Assembly (NCBI GenBank): GCA_012797725.1
Contig: JAAZON010000341.1
Coordinates: 1-13,787, forward strand
DNA length: 13,787 nt
DNA from: SAR324 cluster bacterium
GTDB taxonomy: Bacteria; Bdellovibrionota; UBA2361; JAAZON01
Reading direction: 5' to 3'
Under the pieces are notes generated by a model. It had not been told where the DNA came from. It did not search any database and saw only the letters and a list, made by a program, of their open reading frames with translations. Below are positions 8,413 through 13,787 of the stretch, piece after piece. Both the position numbers and the translations under genes were made by a program. Within the stretch, counting starts at the first letter, position 1. Each line of letters begins with the position of its first letter.

Positions 8413-8586
8413 TTTCAGTTGGCGGAATCAGAAAGGCAGTTCGCGGAAGCAGTTGAGCCGAAAAAAGCAGACTCAGACAGCCATTAGCAGTCAGGCAGAT
8501 TGTTGAAAGTGGGTATCCCAATGAAGAACTCAGGATTGCCGATGAAAACAAAGCCAGCAGTGACGGCCAGCGTTACTCCTGGTTGA
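8413..8586 (+). pseudogene. Decayed second copy of the DUF4340 gene 3' end
   Basis: The last 17 codons (8536-8586) encode LPMKTKPAVTASVTPG and a stop. The real DUF4340 gene ends LPVKTEPTVTVSVSPN and a stop. About 37 of 51 bases match by hand count, with no gap and the stop codon in the same place. Upstream the same frame is open to 8413 except for one TAG at 8485-8487. In that part only a short KAD match is suggestive, so the homologous part may be just the tail. No start codon or ribosome site was found. It ends 14 bases before the stop of the convergent M23 gene. Confidence 0.5.
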
Positions 8587-8600
8587 TAAATTGCTATCGT

Positions 8601-9335
8601 TTATCTGAAATATCTTAATGGATTTACTGGCGTATATTTCCCAGAGATATTTTTCATTCTTACTTCAAAATGAAGATGAGGACCAGTTGTTCTACCACTT
8701 GTCCCTACTTTTCCAATAAGCATGCCTGCTTTGACATACTGAGCCTTCCTTACCAAGCTTTGCTGTAGATGGGCATACAATGTGACGATGTCCTTAAATT
8801 TTCCGGAACCTTTAATTGCAATGAGATTTCCATAAGATCCGAAATATTCTGAATATACCACCTGGCCATCATGGGCAGACATTATAGGACTAGAAAAAGA
8901 GGCTTTAATATCTACACCGGAATGCATATAGCCTCTTCGCCAACCAAAGGGACATGTCAGCACTGTGGAAGAATGAGGCCAAAACAACTTTGAGCTTGAA
9001 GTTTTAAACGGCAATACCATGCCTTTTATGCTCTCTGCATTGTGAGTCCAATTGTTCGGAATGAAGGGTAAAGCTTGGCTTTGTTCTCGCATTCCATTTT
9101 TAATAAAGGCGTAGGTGTTGCTTTTTTTAATCAGTCTCCAAAAATTAGTGCGTGTTTCTGAGAAAAGCCTTGTGAAATTTCCTTCTCCAAGATTATGTTT
9201 GGCCTTAAACTGGGTTGAAGGAATTAACACAATACACAGAGTATAAAGAACTCCAAATAAAAGTCCTGGCAGCATCCAGAAGAAGGGTAGCTCGTTCTGT
9301 TTCCATGAATTAGCTTTGTGAAGCAATTGTGTCAT
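8601..9335 (-). CDS. Membrane-anchored M23/LytM-family metallopeptidase
   Basis: This 244-residue protein has one N-terminal helix (about 18-38) and a C-terminal LytM domain (about 130-240), so it probably faces the periplasm and acts on, or regulates hydrolysis of, peptidoglycan. The active-site set is complete: HSGVD with His138 and Asp142, YAHL with His189, and GPHLHFE with His220 and His222. Together they give the zinc ligands (138, 142, 222) and catalytic histidines (189, 220), so it is predicted active, unlike the degenerate EnvC/NlpD group. There is no coiled coil, LysM or SH3 domain; the 90 residues between helix and domain have no family I recognise. No clear ribosome site precedes the ATG. 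It converges on the DUF4340 operon. A decayed copy of its C-terminal codons lies at 13394-13468. Confidence 0.92.
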   Translation of the reverse strand: MTQLLHKANSWKQNELPFFWMLPGLLFGVLYTLCIVLIPSTQFKAKHNLGEGNFTRLFSETRTNFWRLIKKSNTYAFIKNGMREQSQALPFIPNNWTHNAESIKGMVLPFKTSSSKLFWPHSSTVLTCPFGWRRGYMHSGVDIKASFSSPIMSAHDGQVVYSEYFGSYGNLIAIKGSGKFKDIVTLYAHLQQSLVRKAQYVKAGMLIGKVGTSGRTTGPHLHFEVRMKNISGKYTPVNPLRYFR

Positions 9336-9473
9336 GACAGAACTTAATATCCCGGTTAGATTTCCTTCTCTTCTTTTGTTCTAAAGAAAGGGTACTTTAA
9401 TCTAGGGTTTCAAATTTGATAACATATTAAAAGCGTTTAAAGCTAAATCAGCTCTAATTTAAGGAAATTTCGC

Positions 9474-9518
9474 ATGAATTTCAATAAATTCAATAAGTTA
9501 CTCTTTTCATACTTCTAA
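9474..9518 (+). CDS. Possible 14-residue mini-ORF
   Basis: ATG at 9474 opens a frame encoding MNFNKFNKLLFSYF and a TAA stop. AAGGA lies 8 bases upstream, a better ribosome site than some of the full genes here have. It could be a leader peptide for the Cys-rich gene about 110 bases downstream, or a chance frame in AT-rich DNA. It has no recognisable motif. Confidence 0.15.
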   Translation: MNFNKFNKLLFSYF

Positions 9519-9549
9519 AAAGCAGTAAAGAAAAGCCTTGATATTTATA

Positions 9550-9569
9550 TATAGAGTGTTTGCTCTATA
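9550..9569. promoter_or_regulatory. Inverted repeat TATAGAG-N6-CTCTATA upstream of the Cys-rich peptide gene
   Basis: Perfect 7-base arms (9550-9556 and 9563-9569) flank TGTTTG. The repeat lies about 58-77 bases before the start codon at 9627 and overlaps a weak candidate -35 box (TTGCTC, 9560-9565). Its symmetry and position fit a dimeric repressor or activator site. Confidence 0.4.
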
Positions 9570-9582
9570 AATAAATCTATCG

Positions 9583-9596
9583 TATCATATATGATA
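9583..9596. promoter_or_regulatory. Perfect 14-bp palindrome overlapping a candidate -10 box
   Basis: TATCATATATGATA is its own reverse complement. Its first six bases (TATCAT, 9583-9588) match the -10 consensus at 5 of 6 positions and are 17 bases from TTGCTC at 9560-9565. A protein bound here would block transcription of the Cys-rich peptide gene. AT-rich context raises the chance expectation. Confidence 0.4.
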
Positions 9597-9626
9597 GTAA
9601 AAGGCGTCAAAAATGGAGAAAGAAAT

Positions 9627-9797
9627 ATGAAGTCAACAATAACATTTTTATTAAGCCTATCATTAATCCTGGGGGGCTTAGTCGCTCTTGAGCCGAGCCT
9701 TGTTAGAGCAGAAAGCGCATCTTGTAAGTGCGGAGAGCAATGTAAATGTGATTCAAACCAACAATGTAGTCACAAAAGCTGTCCTATTAAAAAATAG
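9627..9797 (+). CDS. Small exported Cys-rich, metallothionein-like peptide
   Basis: The 56-residue product has a clear signal peptide: KST, a hydrophobic core (about 6-20), then VRA before a likely cleavage after Ala28. The mature 28 residues hold six cysteines at 33, 35, 39, 41, 47 and 52 in the pattern CxCx3CxCx5Cx4C, plus one His. Paired CxC motifs are typical of metallothionein-type metal binding, but those proteins are normally cytosolic, whereas this one should be exported. An in-frame ATG at 9591 lies inside a palindrome and lacks a ribosome site. ATG 9627 has GGAG 9 bases upstream and starts exactly at the signal peptide. I recognise no named family; metal binding is inferred from cysteine spacing. 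An alternative is a disulfide-bonded toxin-like or structural peptide. Confidence 0.75.
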   Translation: MKSTITFLLSLSLILGGLVALEPSLVRAESASCKCGEQCKCDSNQQCSHKSCPIKK

Positions 9798-9881
9798 TCA
9801 GGAAGCAAAGTCTAAGAAGCTCCAACACGAACTCAGGATTTTTTAAAGATCTGAATATTGGATTTACTAGCTCCATTGACT

Positions 9882-9914
9882 ATGTCATTTAAGGAGAATG
9901 GAGCAAGAGCTTGA
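9882..9914 (+). CDS. Possible 10-residue ORF overlapping the start of the GT-C gene
   Basis: ATG at 9882 opens MSFKENGARA and stops at 9912-9914, overlapping the start (9898) of the next gene in another frame. The AAGGAG that should serve the downstream gene lies inside this short frame. Such overlap can give translational coupling. No ribosome site precedes 9882, so it may be chance. Confidence 0.12.
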   Translation: MSFKENGARA

Positions 9915-11784
9915 AGAGAGGAGAAAAGAAAAAGCAAAGGTTATTATTCTATTAATAACTGGTTTACTGATTTTTATTTCTCACTTTGCATTAATTACCT
10001 ACGGATCGTTTCAGCTAATTGGAGAGGAGCTAAGGGGAGATTCTTACGATTCCCTAGGAGAAAGCTTGCTCGAAGGACGTGCAGATGTCAGGCCTTCAAC
10101 AATCAATTGGGAAGGGATTGAGATCGATGGTAAAGTATATATGTACCAGGGCCCATTTCCTGCTTTCCTTCGTGTCATTTTCAATGTCTTATACCCTTCA
10201 GGCCATGGGAAATGGTCTCGAGTCTCAGGACTTCTCGCCTCGATCCTAACAGTAGTTGGCTTTACATTGCTTCTTCATTTCATTCTTTATAGAAGGAGAG
10301 AGAAGAGGCTTAGCCTATTAATTATATCAATTCTAGCATTCAGTCTTGGTTCGCCACTTGTATTCTTGATCTCTAGCATGCGCATTTATCATGAGCCCAT
10401 TGTGTGGGGTCTTTGTTTTTCTGTTTGGGCAATATATTTTCTTCGGTCTTTGTTTTTCTCAGAGGAAGTGTCTTCTTCTCAATATATTGGATTTTCATTT
10501 TGCGCGGGAGCTGCACTGCTTTCTCGTGTTACGTTTGCTCTTCCACTTTATGGAATTATTTCTACTTTTATCATAATCGAAATATGGAATAGGTCGTCTA
10601 TTAAGAAATGCTTCGCTCTTCTTAGTTTCGCATTGCCTGCTGGGTTATTTCAGCTTTGGTACAACTATGCGCGTTTTAATTCTATTTTTGAAGCCTTTGA
10701 TACCACGCATTTTTACCTAAAGCCTGAAGAATTTGGAGGTTTTTTTAATGTTGCCAGAATAGCCAATGGTATTTTTAATTTTCTCTGGCCTAGACTCTCT
10801 CAAATCTCTTTATCATCTCCTTGGTTCCAGCAAGTTGCAGTTCAGTACTGGAATCCTGAGTTGTTTATGGGGTGGAGAGAACAAACCATATCGTTGTTTA
10901 TATCATCCCCATTTATTGCCATTCTTGGCAGTCTGGGCGTAGGGTTATTACTTCTTCGAAACGCTTCCAGACGTCTTCGTTTCGTTTTATTGGCATTTGC
11001 TCTGCAAGGGATTCTTATCTGCAGCTATTATCTTGTTTCCGAAAGATTCAGCGCAGAACTCATGCCGTTTTTTATCGTTGGAACAATGTGGTTTTTTTCT
11101 TCTGGGAAGATAAGAAGAAAAACGCCTCTAATTCTTGGTGCTCTTATGCTTTTGTCAGTGGTTGCAAGTTTATGTAGTACGGCAAGCTGGCATATTTATT
11201 ATGCTGTAGGAGGTACCGATATTCCTTCTGAATATCAGCAGCGTCTCAGAGCATTGTTTCATCCACAAGAAACAATGCCACCCTGGGAGGGGGAGCGAGC
11301 TTATCTTAAGGTTGAGGATGCAGTTGATTTGGTTTATGGCTTCATGCCGCCTCGTAGCAACCTTACTTTTAATGGTGAAAAGTTAAGTTCACTGGGGCAG
11401 CCAATTAAGTATGGAATCGGAATGCATGCGCCTACCACGATAAAATTTCGAGTGCCCTCAAATGCTGTTGCCTTTGAAGGTATAGCAGCACTTGGAGATA
11501 GTGCATTAAATTGTTTTGGAGCCTTGTTCAGTGTGAGAGTGCAGCAAGAAAACAGTTCGGTACTTTTTGATAGTGGTCCAATTGGCATGGCAGGTGCTCC
11601 GTTACCGGGCGGTGGTATTCTGGGATCTTTCAGAAGATCTGTTTTATTTCGTGTTAACGTTCTGCCGAATTCAATAGTTTCTATAGAGGTCGATCCGCTT
11701 GAACAACGTGATTGCGATCATGTACAGCTTCTTAACGCAGCATTCTTGTTAGATGCTAAGAGTCAAAATGGGAAAAAGTTCTAA
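9898..11784 (+). CDS. Polytopic GT-C-like membrane protein with C-terminal NPCBM domain
   Basis: The 628-residue product has about ten predicted helices between residues 14 and 431, then a soluble C-terminal domain. After helix 1 comes an acidic loop (GDSYDSLGESLLEGRADV), followed by a VYMYQGPFPAFL segment. This arrangement recurs in GT-C membrane glycosyltransferases using lipid-linked sugars, where the early acidic residues are catalytic. Residues about 478-620 look like an NPCBM domain: NGEKLSSLGQPIKYGIGMHA, then an FEGIAALGD stretch, VLFDSG, and a closing DHVQLLNAAFL strand. The likely role is transfer or remodelling of a surface glycan, with the NPCBM domain gripping sugar outside the inner membrane. 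AAGGAG lies only one base before ATG, closer than normal, yet no better start exists. The GT-C assignment is moderate; NPCBM is firmer. Confidence 0.75.
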   Translation: MEQELEERRKEKAKVIILLITGLLIFISHFALITYGSFQLIGEELRGDSYDSLGESLLEGRADVRPSTINWEGIEIDGKVYMYQGPFPAFLRVIFNVLYPSGHGKWSRVSGLLASILTVVGFTLLLHFILYRRREKRLSLLIISILAFSLGSPLVFLISSMRIYHEPIVWGLCFSVWAIYFLRSLFFSEEVSSSQYIGFSFCAGAALLSRVTFALPLYGIISTFIIIEIWNRSSIKKCFALLSFALPAGLFQLWYNYARFNSIFEAFDTTHFYLKPEEFGGFFNVARIANGIFNFLWPRLSQISLSSPWFQQVAVQYWNPELFMGWREQTISLFISSPFIAILGSLGVGLLLLRNASRRLRFVLLAFALQGILICSYYLVSERFSAELMPFFIVGTMWFFSSGKIRRKTPLILGALMLLSVVASLCSTASWHIYYAVGGTDIPSEYQQRLRALFHPQETMPPWEGERAYLKVEDAVDLVYGFMPPRSNLTFNGEKLSSLGQPIKYGIGMHAPTTIKFRVPSNAVAFEGIAALGDSALNCFGALFSVRVQQENSSVLFDSGPIGMAGAPLPGGGILGSFRRSVLFRVNVLPNSIVSIEVDPLEQRDCDHVQLLNAAFLLDAKSQNGKKF

Positions 11785-11826
11785 ATCTATTGCATATTAG
11801 GAAGTCCCATACGAAACTAATACGCC

Positions 11827-12483
11827 ATGAAAGAGAAAAGAAGAGCGTCATATAGTATTTCAGAAGAGGTAGCTAATAGCATTATTCATGGGGCTGGTAC
11901 ACTGCTTTCTGTTGCTGGTCTTGTTATCATGATAATATTCGCGAGCAGGTCAGATAGCGCCTGGCCTCTTGTTAGTTGCATTATCTTTGGCGTTAGTCTC
12001 ATCTTTCTTTATTCCACATCTACTCTTTATCATGCTATCCAGAATAAATCTGCCAAGGAAATTCTGAGAGTCATCGATCACTGTGCAATCTTTATTCTTA
12101 TTGCTGGAAGTTACACTCCCTTTATGTTGGTGAGCCTTCAAGGGGCTTGGGGATGGTGGTTATTTTCGATAATCTGGGCACTGGCAATACTTGGAATTGC
12201 CATCCAAATTAAATCATTGGAGCGTTGGTTTTTTGTGTCGCTTGCTCTTTATGTCTGTATGGGGTGGGCAGCTTTGATCGCAATTAAGCCTCTTATTGAA
12301 GTTGTGTCAGTTCCTGGACTTTATCTTCTGCTTACTGGAGGACTCGCATACACAGGCGGGATTGTATTTTATCTTTGGCATAAACTTCCATATCATCACG
12401 CTTATTGGCATGGTTTCGTGCTTGCTGGAAGTGTTTGCCATTTCTTGGCTGTCTTTTATTATGTGATTCCTGGTATTAAGTAG
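11827..12483 (+). CDS. Hemolysin III / PAQR-family membrane protein (TrhA-like)
   Basis: The protein has 218 residues and seven predicted helices. Family markers are EEVANSIIHGAG at the start, STSTLYH (His69) at the end of helix 2, IDHCAIFILIAGSYTPF (Asp84, His85) and the final HAYWHGFVLAGSVCHF with the HxxxH pair His191/His195. His69, His191 and His195 correspond to the zinc ligands of PAQR receptors. Bacterial members have been linked to membrane energetics and fluidity; the haemolysin name is historical. The start lies 42 bases after the GT-C gene and the ribosome site is poor, so translation may be weak or coupled. Length and motifs are standard; only the physiological role is uncertain. 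Confidence 0.93.
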   Translation: MKEKRRASYSISEEVANSIIHGAGTLLSVAGLVIMIIFASRSDSAWPLVSCIIFGVSLIFLYSTSTLYHAIQNKSAKEILRVIDHCAIFILIAGSYTPFMLVSLQGAWGWWLFSIIWALAILGIAIQIKSLERWFFVSLALYVCMGWAALIAIKPLIEVVSVPGLYLLLTGGLAYTGGIVFYLWHKLPYHHAYWHGFVLAGSVCHFLAVFYYVIPGIK

Positions 12484-12504
12484 TCGGGTTGCCCACAGGG
12501 GGTT

Positions 12505-12777
12505 TCATTTGTCGAAGTCGCTTTCAAGCTCCTCAACCACTTCGACGCGCTTAAGGCTTTCTAGATCCTTCTTTAGTAGTTTCAATACAAAGCCCACAAT
12601 GTCTCTGTGGTGAAGCCTTGACCCAAGTTGTTTAGAATCACTAAGACGAAGCCAGAAGTGATGCACCAGATCGATATCTTTCGGTCACAATCGCCGAGAA
12701 TGAGGACCGAGATTAACATAAAGAAGATCCTTTCGTTTTCCCCCTAAAAGTGTGATACAACCACTCTCAGCTTGAGG
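12505..12777 (-). pseudogene. Unrecognised gene remnant with one in-frame TGA and no start
   Basis: On the minus strand a reading frame runs from 12777 to a TGA stop at 12507-12505, interrupted once by TGA at 12687-12685. The upstream 30 codons include KRKDLLYVNLGPHSRRL. After the TGA, 59 codons begin PKDIDLVHHFWLRL, continue with SRLHHRDIVGFVLKLLKKDL and end EELESDFDK. Both halves look protein-like (amphipathic helices, charged tail) and share one frame, so a single base change such as TCA to TGA would join them. There is no ATG and a TAG bounds the upstream end. I take it as the 3' end of a lost gene. I do not recognise the family. A recoded TGA is unlikely, since no start codon is available. 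Confidence 0.6.
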
Positions 12778-12833
12778 CTAAGAAGTCGTATTTTTTTACT
12801 GAGTCTTGTTATCGAGCCTGGGAGAATACTTGC

Positions 12834-13370
12834 ATGAGTTTTATTGATTTAGTGCACAGTCGGCAGAGCTGCCGCGCTTATGAAGATAAGAAAGTAGATA
12901 GAGAACTGATTGATAAGTGCATTGAAGCAGCGCGACTCGCCCCTTCTGCTTGTAACTCACAGCCCTGGTCTTTTATTGTAGTTGATACAGAGCCCATTAG
13001 AAGTGAATTAGCACAAGCTGCATTTTCAGGAATATACAGCTTGAATAAATTTGCGCTTAAATCCCCAGTAATTATTGTGATGATTACAGAGCGTTCTAAA
13101 TACATGGCTCGCTTAGGAGGGCAGATCAGGAGAGTTGAGTACAACTTGATTGACATCGGAATTGCAGGTGAACACCTTGATTTGCAAGCAGCAGAACTTG
13201 GCCTTGGTTGTTGCTGGCTTGGTTGGTTCAACGAGAAGCAGGTAAAGAGAGTGCTAAAACTTCCCCAATCGACCAGAATTGATATTCTTTTTAGTCTTGG
13301 ATATCCGAAGGAGCAATCTATTAGAGAAAAAAAGCGAAGCAGTCTTGACGACATACGGAGATTTTTATGA
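12834..13370 (+). CDS. Nitroreductase-family FMN-dependent oxidoreductase
   Basis: This 178-residue cytosolic flavoprotein probably uses NAD(P)H to reduce nitro, quinone or similar compounds as a dimer with FMN. The N-terminal RQSCRAYEDKKV segment is the usual FMN-phosphate-binding start (family form RRSxRxF). Next come the conserved APSACNSQPWSFIVV, the IDIGIAGEHLDLQAAELGLG helix and GCCWLGWFNEKQVK, then the closing SLGYPKE. Length is normal for the short nitroreductase subfamily. GGGAG lies 9 bases before ATG 12834, supporting this start. It stands alone: a minus-strand remnant lies upstream and another downstream. An open frame on the opposite strand (12878-13354) is judged a shadow. The true substrate cannot be read from sequence. 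Confidence 0.93.
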   Translation: MSFIDLVHSRQSCRAYEDKKVDRELIDKCIEAARLAPSACNSQPWSFIVVDTEPIRSELAQAAFSGIYSLNKFALKSPVIIVMITERSKYMARLGGQIRRVEYNLIDIGIAGEHLDLQAAELGLGCCWLGWFNEKQVKRVLKLPQSTRIDILFSLGYPKEQSIREKKRSSLDDIRRFL

Positions 13371-13393
13371 ATGCTTTGGCTGGGGTTCTTTGC

Positions 13394-13468
13394 TTAAAAT
13401 GATCTGTAATATCTTAACGGATTGATGAGCAGGTATCTTCCAGAGTTATTTTTCATCCTCATTTCAAT
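13394..13468 (-). pseudogene. Decayed C-terminal copy of the M23 peptidase gene
   Basis: Minus-strand codons here read IEMRMKNNSGRYLLINPLR and then YYRSF and a stop. The intact M23 peptidase at 8601 ends FEVRMKNISGKYTPVNPLR and then YFR and a stop. By hand, about 48 of 63 bases match without gaps. Upstream of the Glu codon the similarity stops: the HLH zinc motif is replaced by unrelated residues, and a TAG lies soon after. Only the tail of a paralogous peptidase gene survives here, about 4.8 kb from the intact gene and in the same orientation. Confidence 0.7.
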
Positions 13469-13610
13469 ACCTCTTAATATTGCGCAAGGCTAGGCTCAAT
13501 CCTCATTGGTCCAGAGGGGCCCGACGACATTACTACACAATCGCTCGAGCCTTAGCCTTTGAATGCAGCGCCATTATTAATTGTTGTAGTACCCTGAAAT
13601 TAGTCGACCC

Positions 13611-13787
13611 AACTTTTATCTTCTCCTGTCGGACTTTCATACACCGCATCGTGCAGATGTTCTCAAAGCTTGCACAGGGAAAAGACTTCGTCTACGTTGA
13701 CGTCGGACACGAAACACGGCAGGCGTGGACGTCTTACGTTAAACGTCTAAGTCTTTACGTAGTACGTAAAGCGCGTGGTCGCCTGTC
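13611..13787 (+). pseudogene. Possible frameshifted VPS29/MJ0936-type phosphoesterase fragment (runs off window)
   Basis: One frame (13611-13664) reads NFYLLLSDFHTPHRADVL, which resembles the N-terminus of VPS29/YfcE-type metallophosphoesterases, including the DxH metal motif. It soon reaches a TGA. From 13666 a second frame continues KLAQGKDFVYVDVGHE and later SYVKRL and YVVR. It can be laid against the next VPS29 segment (PGK, TGN, DYLKTL, HIVRG) with few gaps. The intact SDxHxPHR block followed by a shift and a small deletion suggests a dead gene. No ATG is available in the first frame. The alignment is from memory of the family. Confidence 0.35.

Larger units (their letters stand above)
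9336..9626. other. AT-rich intergenic region with inverted repeats and one mini-ORF
   Basis: This spacer separates the divergent M23 peptidase and Cys-rich peptide genes. It is markedly AT-rich. It holds two inverted repeats (9550-9569 and 9583-9596) and a 14-codon reading frame with a ribosome-site-like AAGGA (9474-9518). I found no remnant of a larger protein gene here, and no convincing promoter for the M23 gene. Confidence 0.5.

Noticed and set aside
12685..12687. In-frame TGA as a selenocysteine codon
   Set aside because: The frame has no start codon, no SECIS-like hairpin was obvious downstream, and flanking residues suggest an ordinary serine originally. A nonsense mutation in a dead gene is simpler.
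12771..12798. Weak hairpin followed by TTTTTTT as an intrinsic terminator
   Set aside because: The stem has only three or four clean pairs and no intact plus-strand gene ends nearby, so the T-run alone does not support a terminator.
12878..13354. Long open frame on the minus strand (158 codons)
   Set aside because: It lies antisense to the nitroreductase, whose family motifs and ribosome site are clear. The minus-strand translation is Ser/Leu-rich, has no recognisable motif and looks like a shadow frame.
13606..13742. Integron attC-like pair: ACCCAAC followed about 130 bases later by GTTAAAC
   Set aside because: The core motifs fit RYYYAAC and GTTRRRY, but the adjoining arms are not complementary, and no integrase or cassette array is visible. 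These short motifs occur by chance.
13430..13787. Plus-strand frame open for about 118 codons to the window end
   Set aside because: It has no plausible start or ribosome site in its upstream part and crosses the antisense M23 remnant, where the coding signal is clearly on the other strand. Only its last part (from 13666) may be meaningful, as part of the phosphoesterase fragment.
13700..13787. Repeated ACGT and GACGTC words near the window end, including TTTACGT-AGT-ACGTAAA
   Set aside because: They look like a recombination site or operator cluster, but lie inside the possible phosphoesterase fragment and show no regular spacing. Kept only as a note.

Overview
The window reads as a chromosomal segment of a Gram-negative bacterium of moderate to low GC. 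The phylum cannot be fixed from this sequence. The purL is the long Bacteroidetes-like form, but the gliding-type ABC operon and DUF4340 protein also occur in many delta-proteobacteria-like and other lineages. No tRNA, rRNA, CRISPR array, insertion sequence or integrase was seen.

Layout. (1) 1-3263, minus strand: most of a long single-chain PurL (de novo purine synthesis), cut by the window edge just past its glutaminase nucleophile. (2) 3264-3637: a divergent promoter region with two short palindromes. (3) 3638-8275, plus strand: a four-gene operon encoding an ABC ATPase (GldA-like), an ABC-2 permease (GldF-like), a GldG-like auxiliary protein and a DUF4340 membrane-anchored protein. These probably form one envelope ABC complex. 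(4) 8276-8600: a perfect hairpin and a decayed second copy of the DUF4340 gene tail. (5) 8601-9335, minus strand: a membrane-anchored M23/LytM peptidase with a complete active site. (6) 9336-9626: an AT-rich region with two inverted repeats just before a small exported six-cysteine, metallothionein-like peptide (9627-9797). (7) 9898-11784: a polytopic GT-C-like membrane protein ending in an NPCBM carbohydrate-binding domain. (8) 11827-12483: a hemolysin III/PAQR family protein. (9) 12505-12777, minus strand: an unannotated gene remnant with one in-frame TGA. (10) 12834-13370: a nitroreductase-family flavoprotein. (11) 13394-13787: a decayed second copy of the M23 peptidase C-terminus (minus strand), then a frameshifted fragment resembling the start of a VPS29/MJ0936-type phosphoesterase (plus strand).

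The intact genes are mostly recognisable families. The unexpected signal lies in the gaps: at least three, probably four, spacers contain gene fossils, and two of these are second copies of the 3' ends of genes in this window. That suggests past duplication or rearrangement followed by decay. The other candidate novelty is the exported Cys-rich peptide with palindromes in its upstream region, which looks like a metal-responsive unit.
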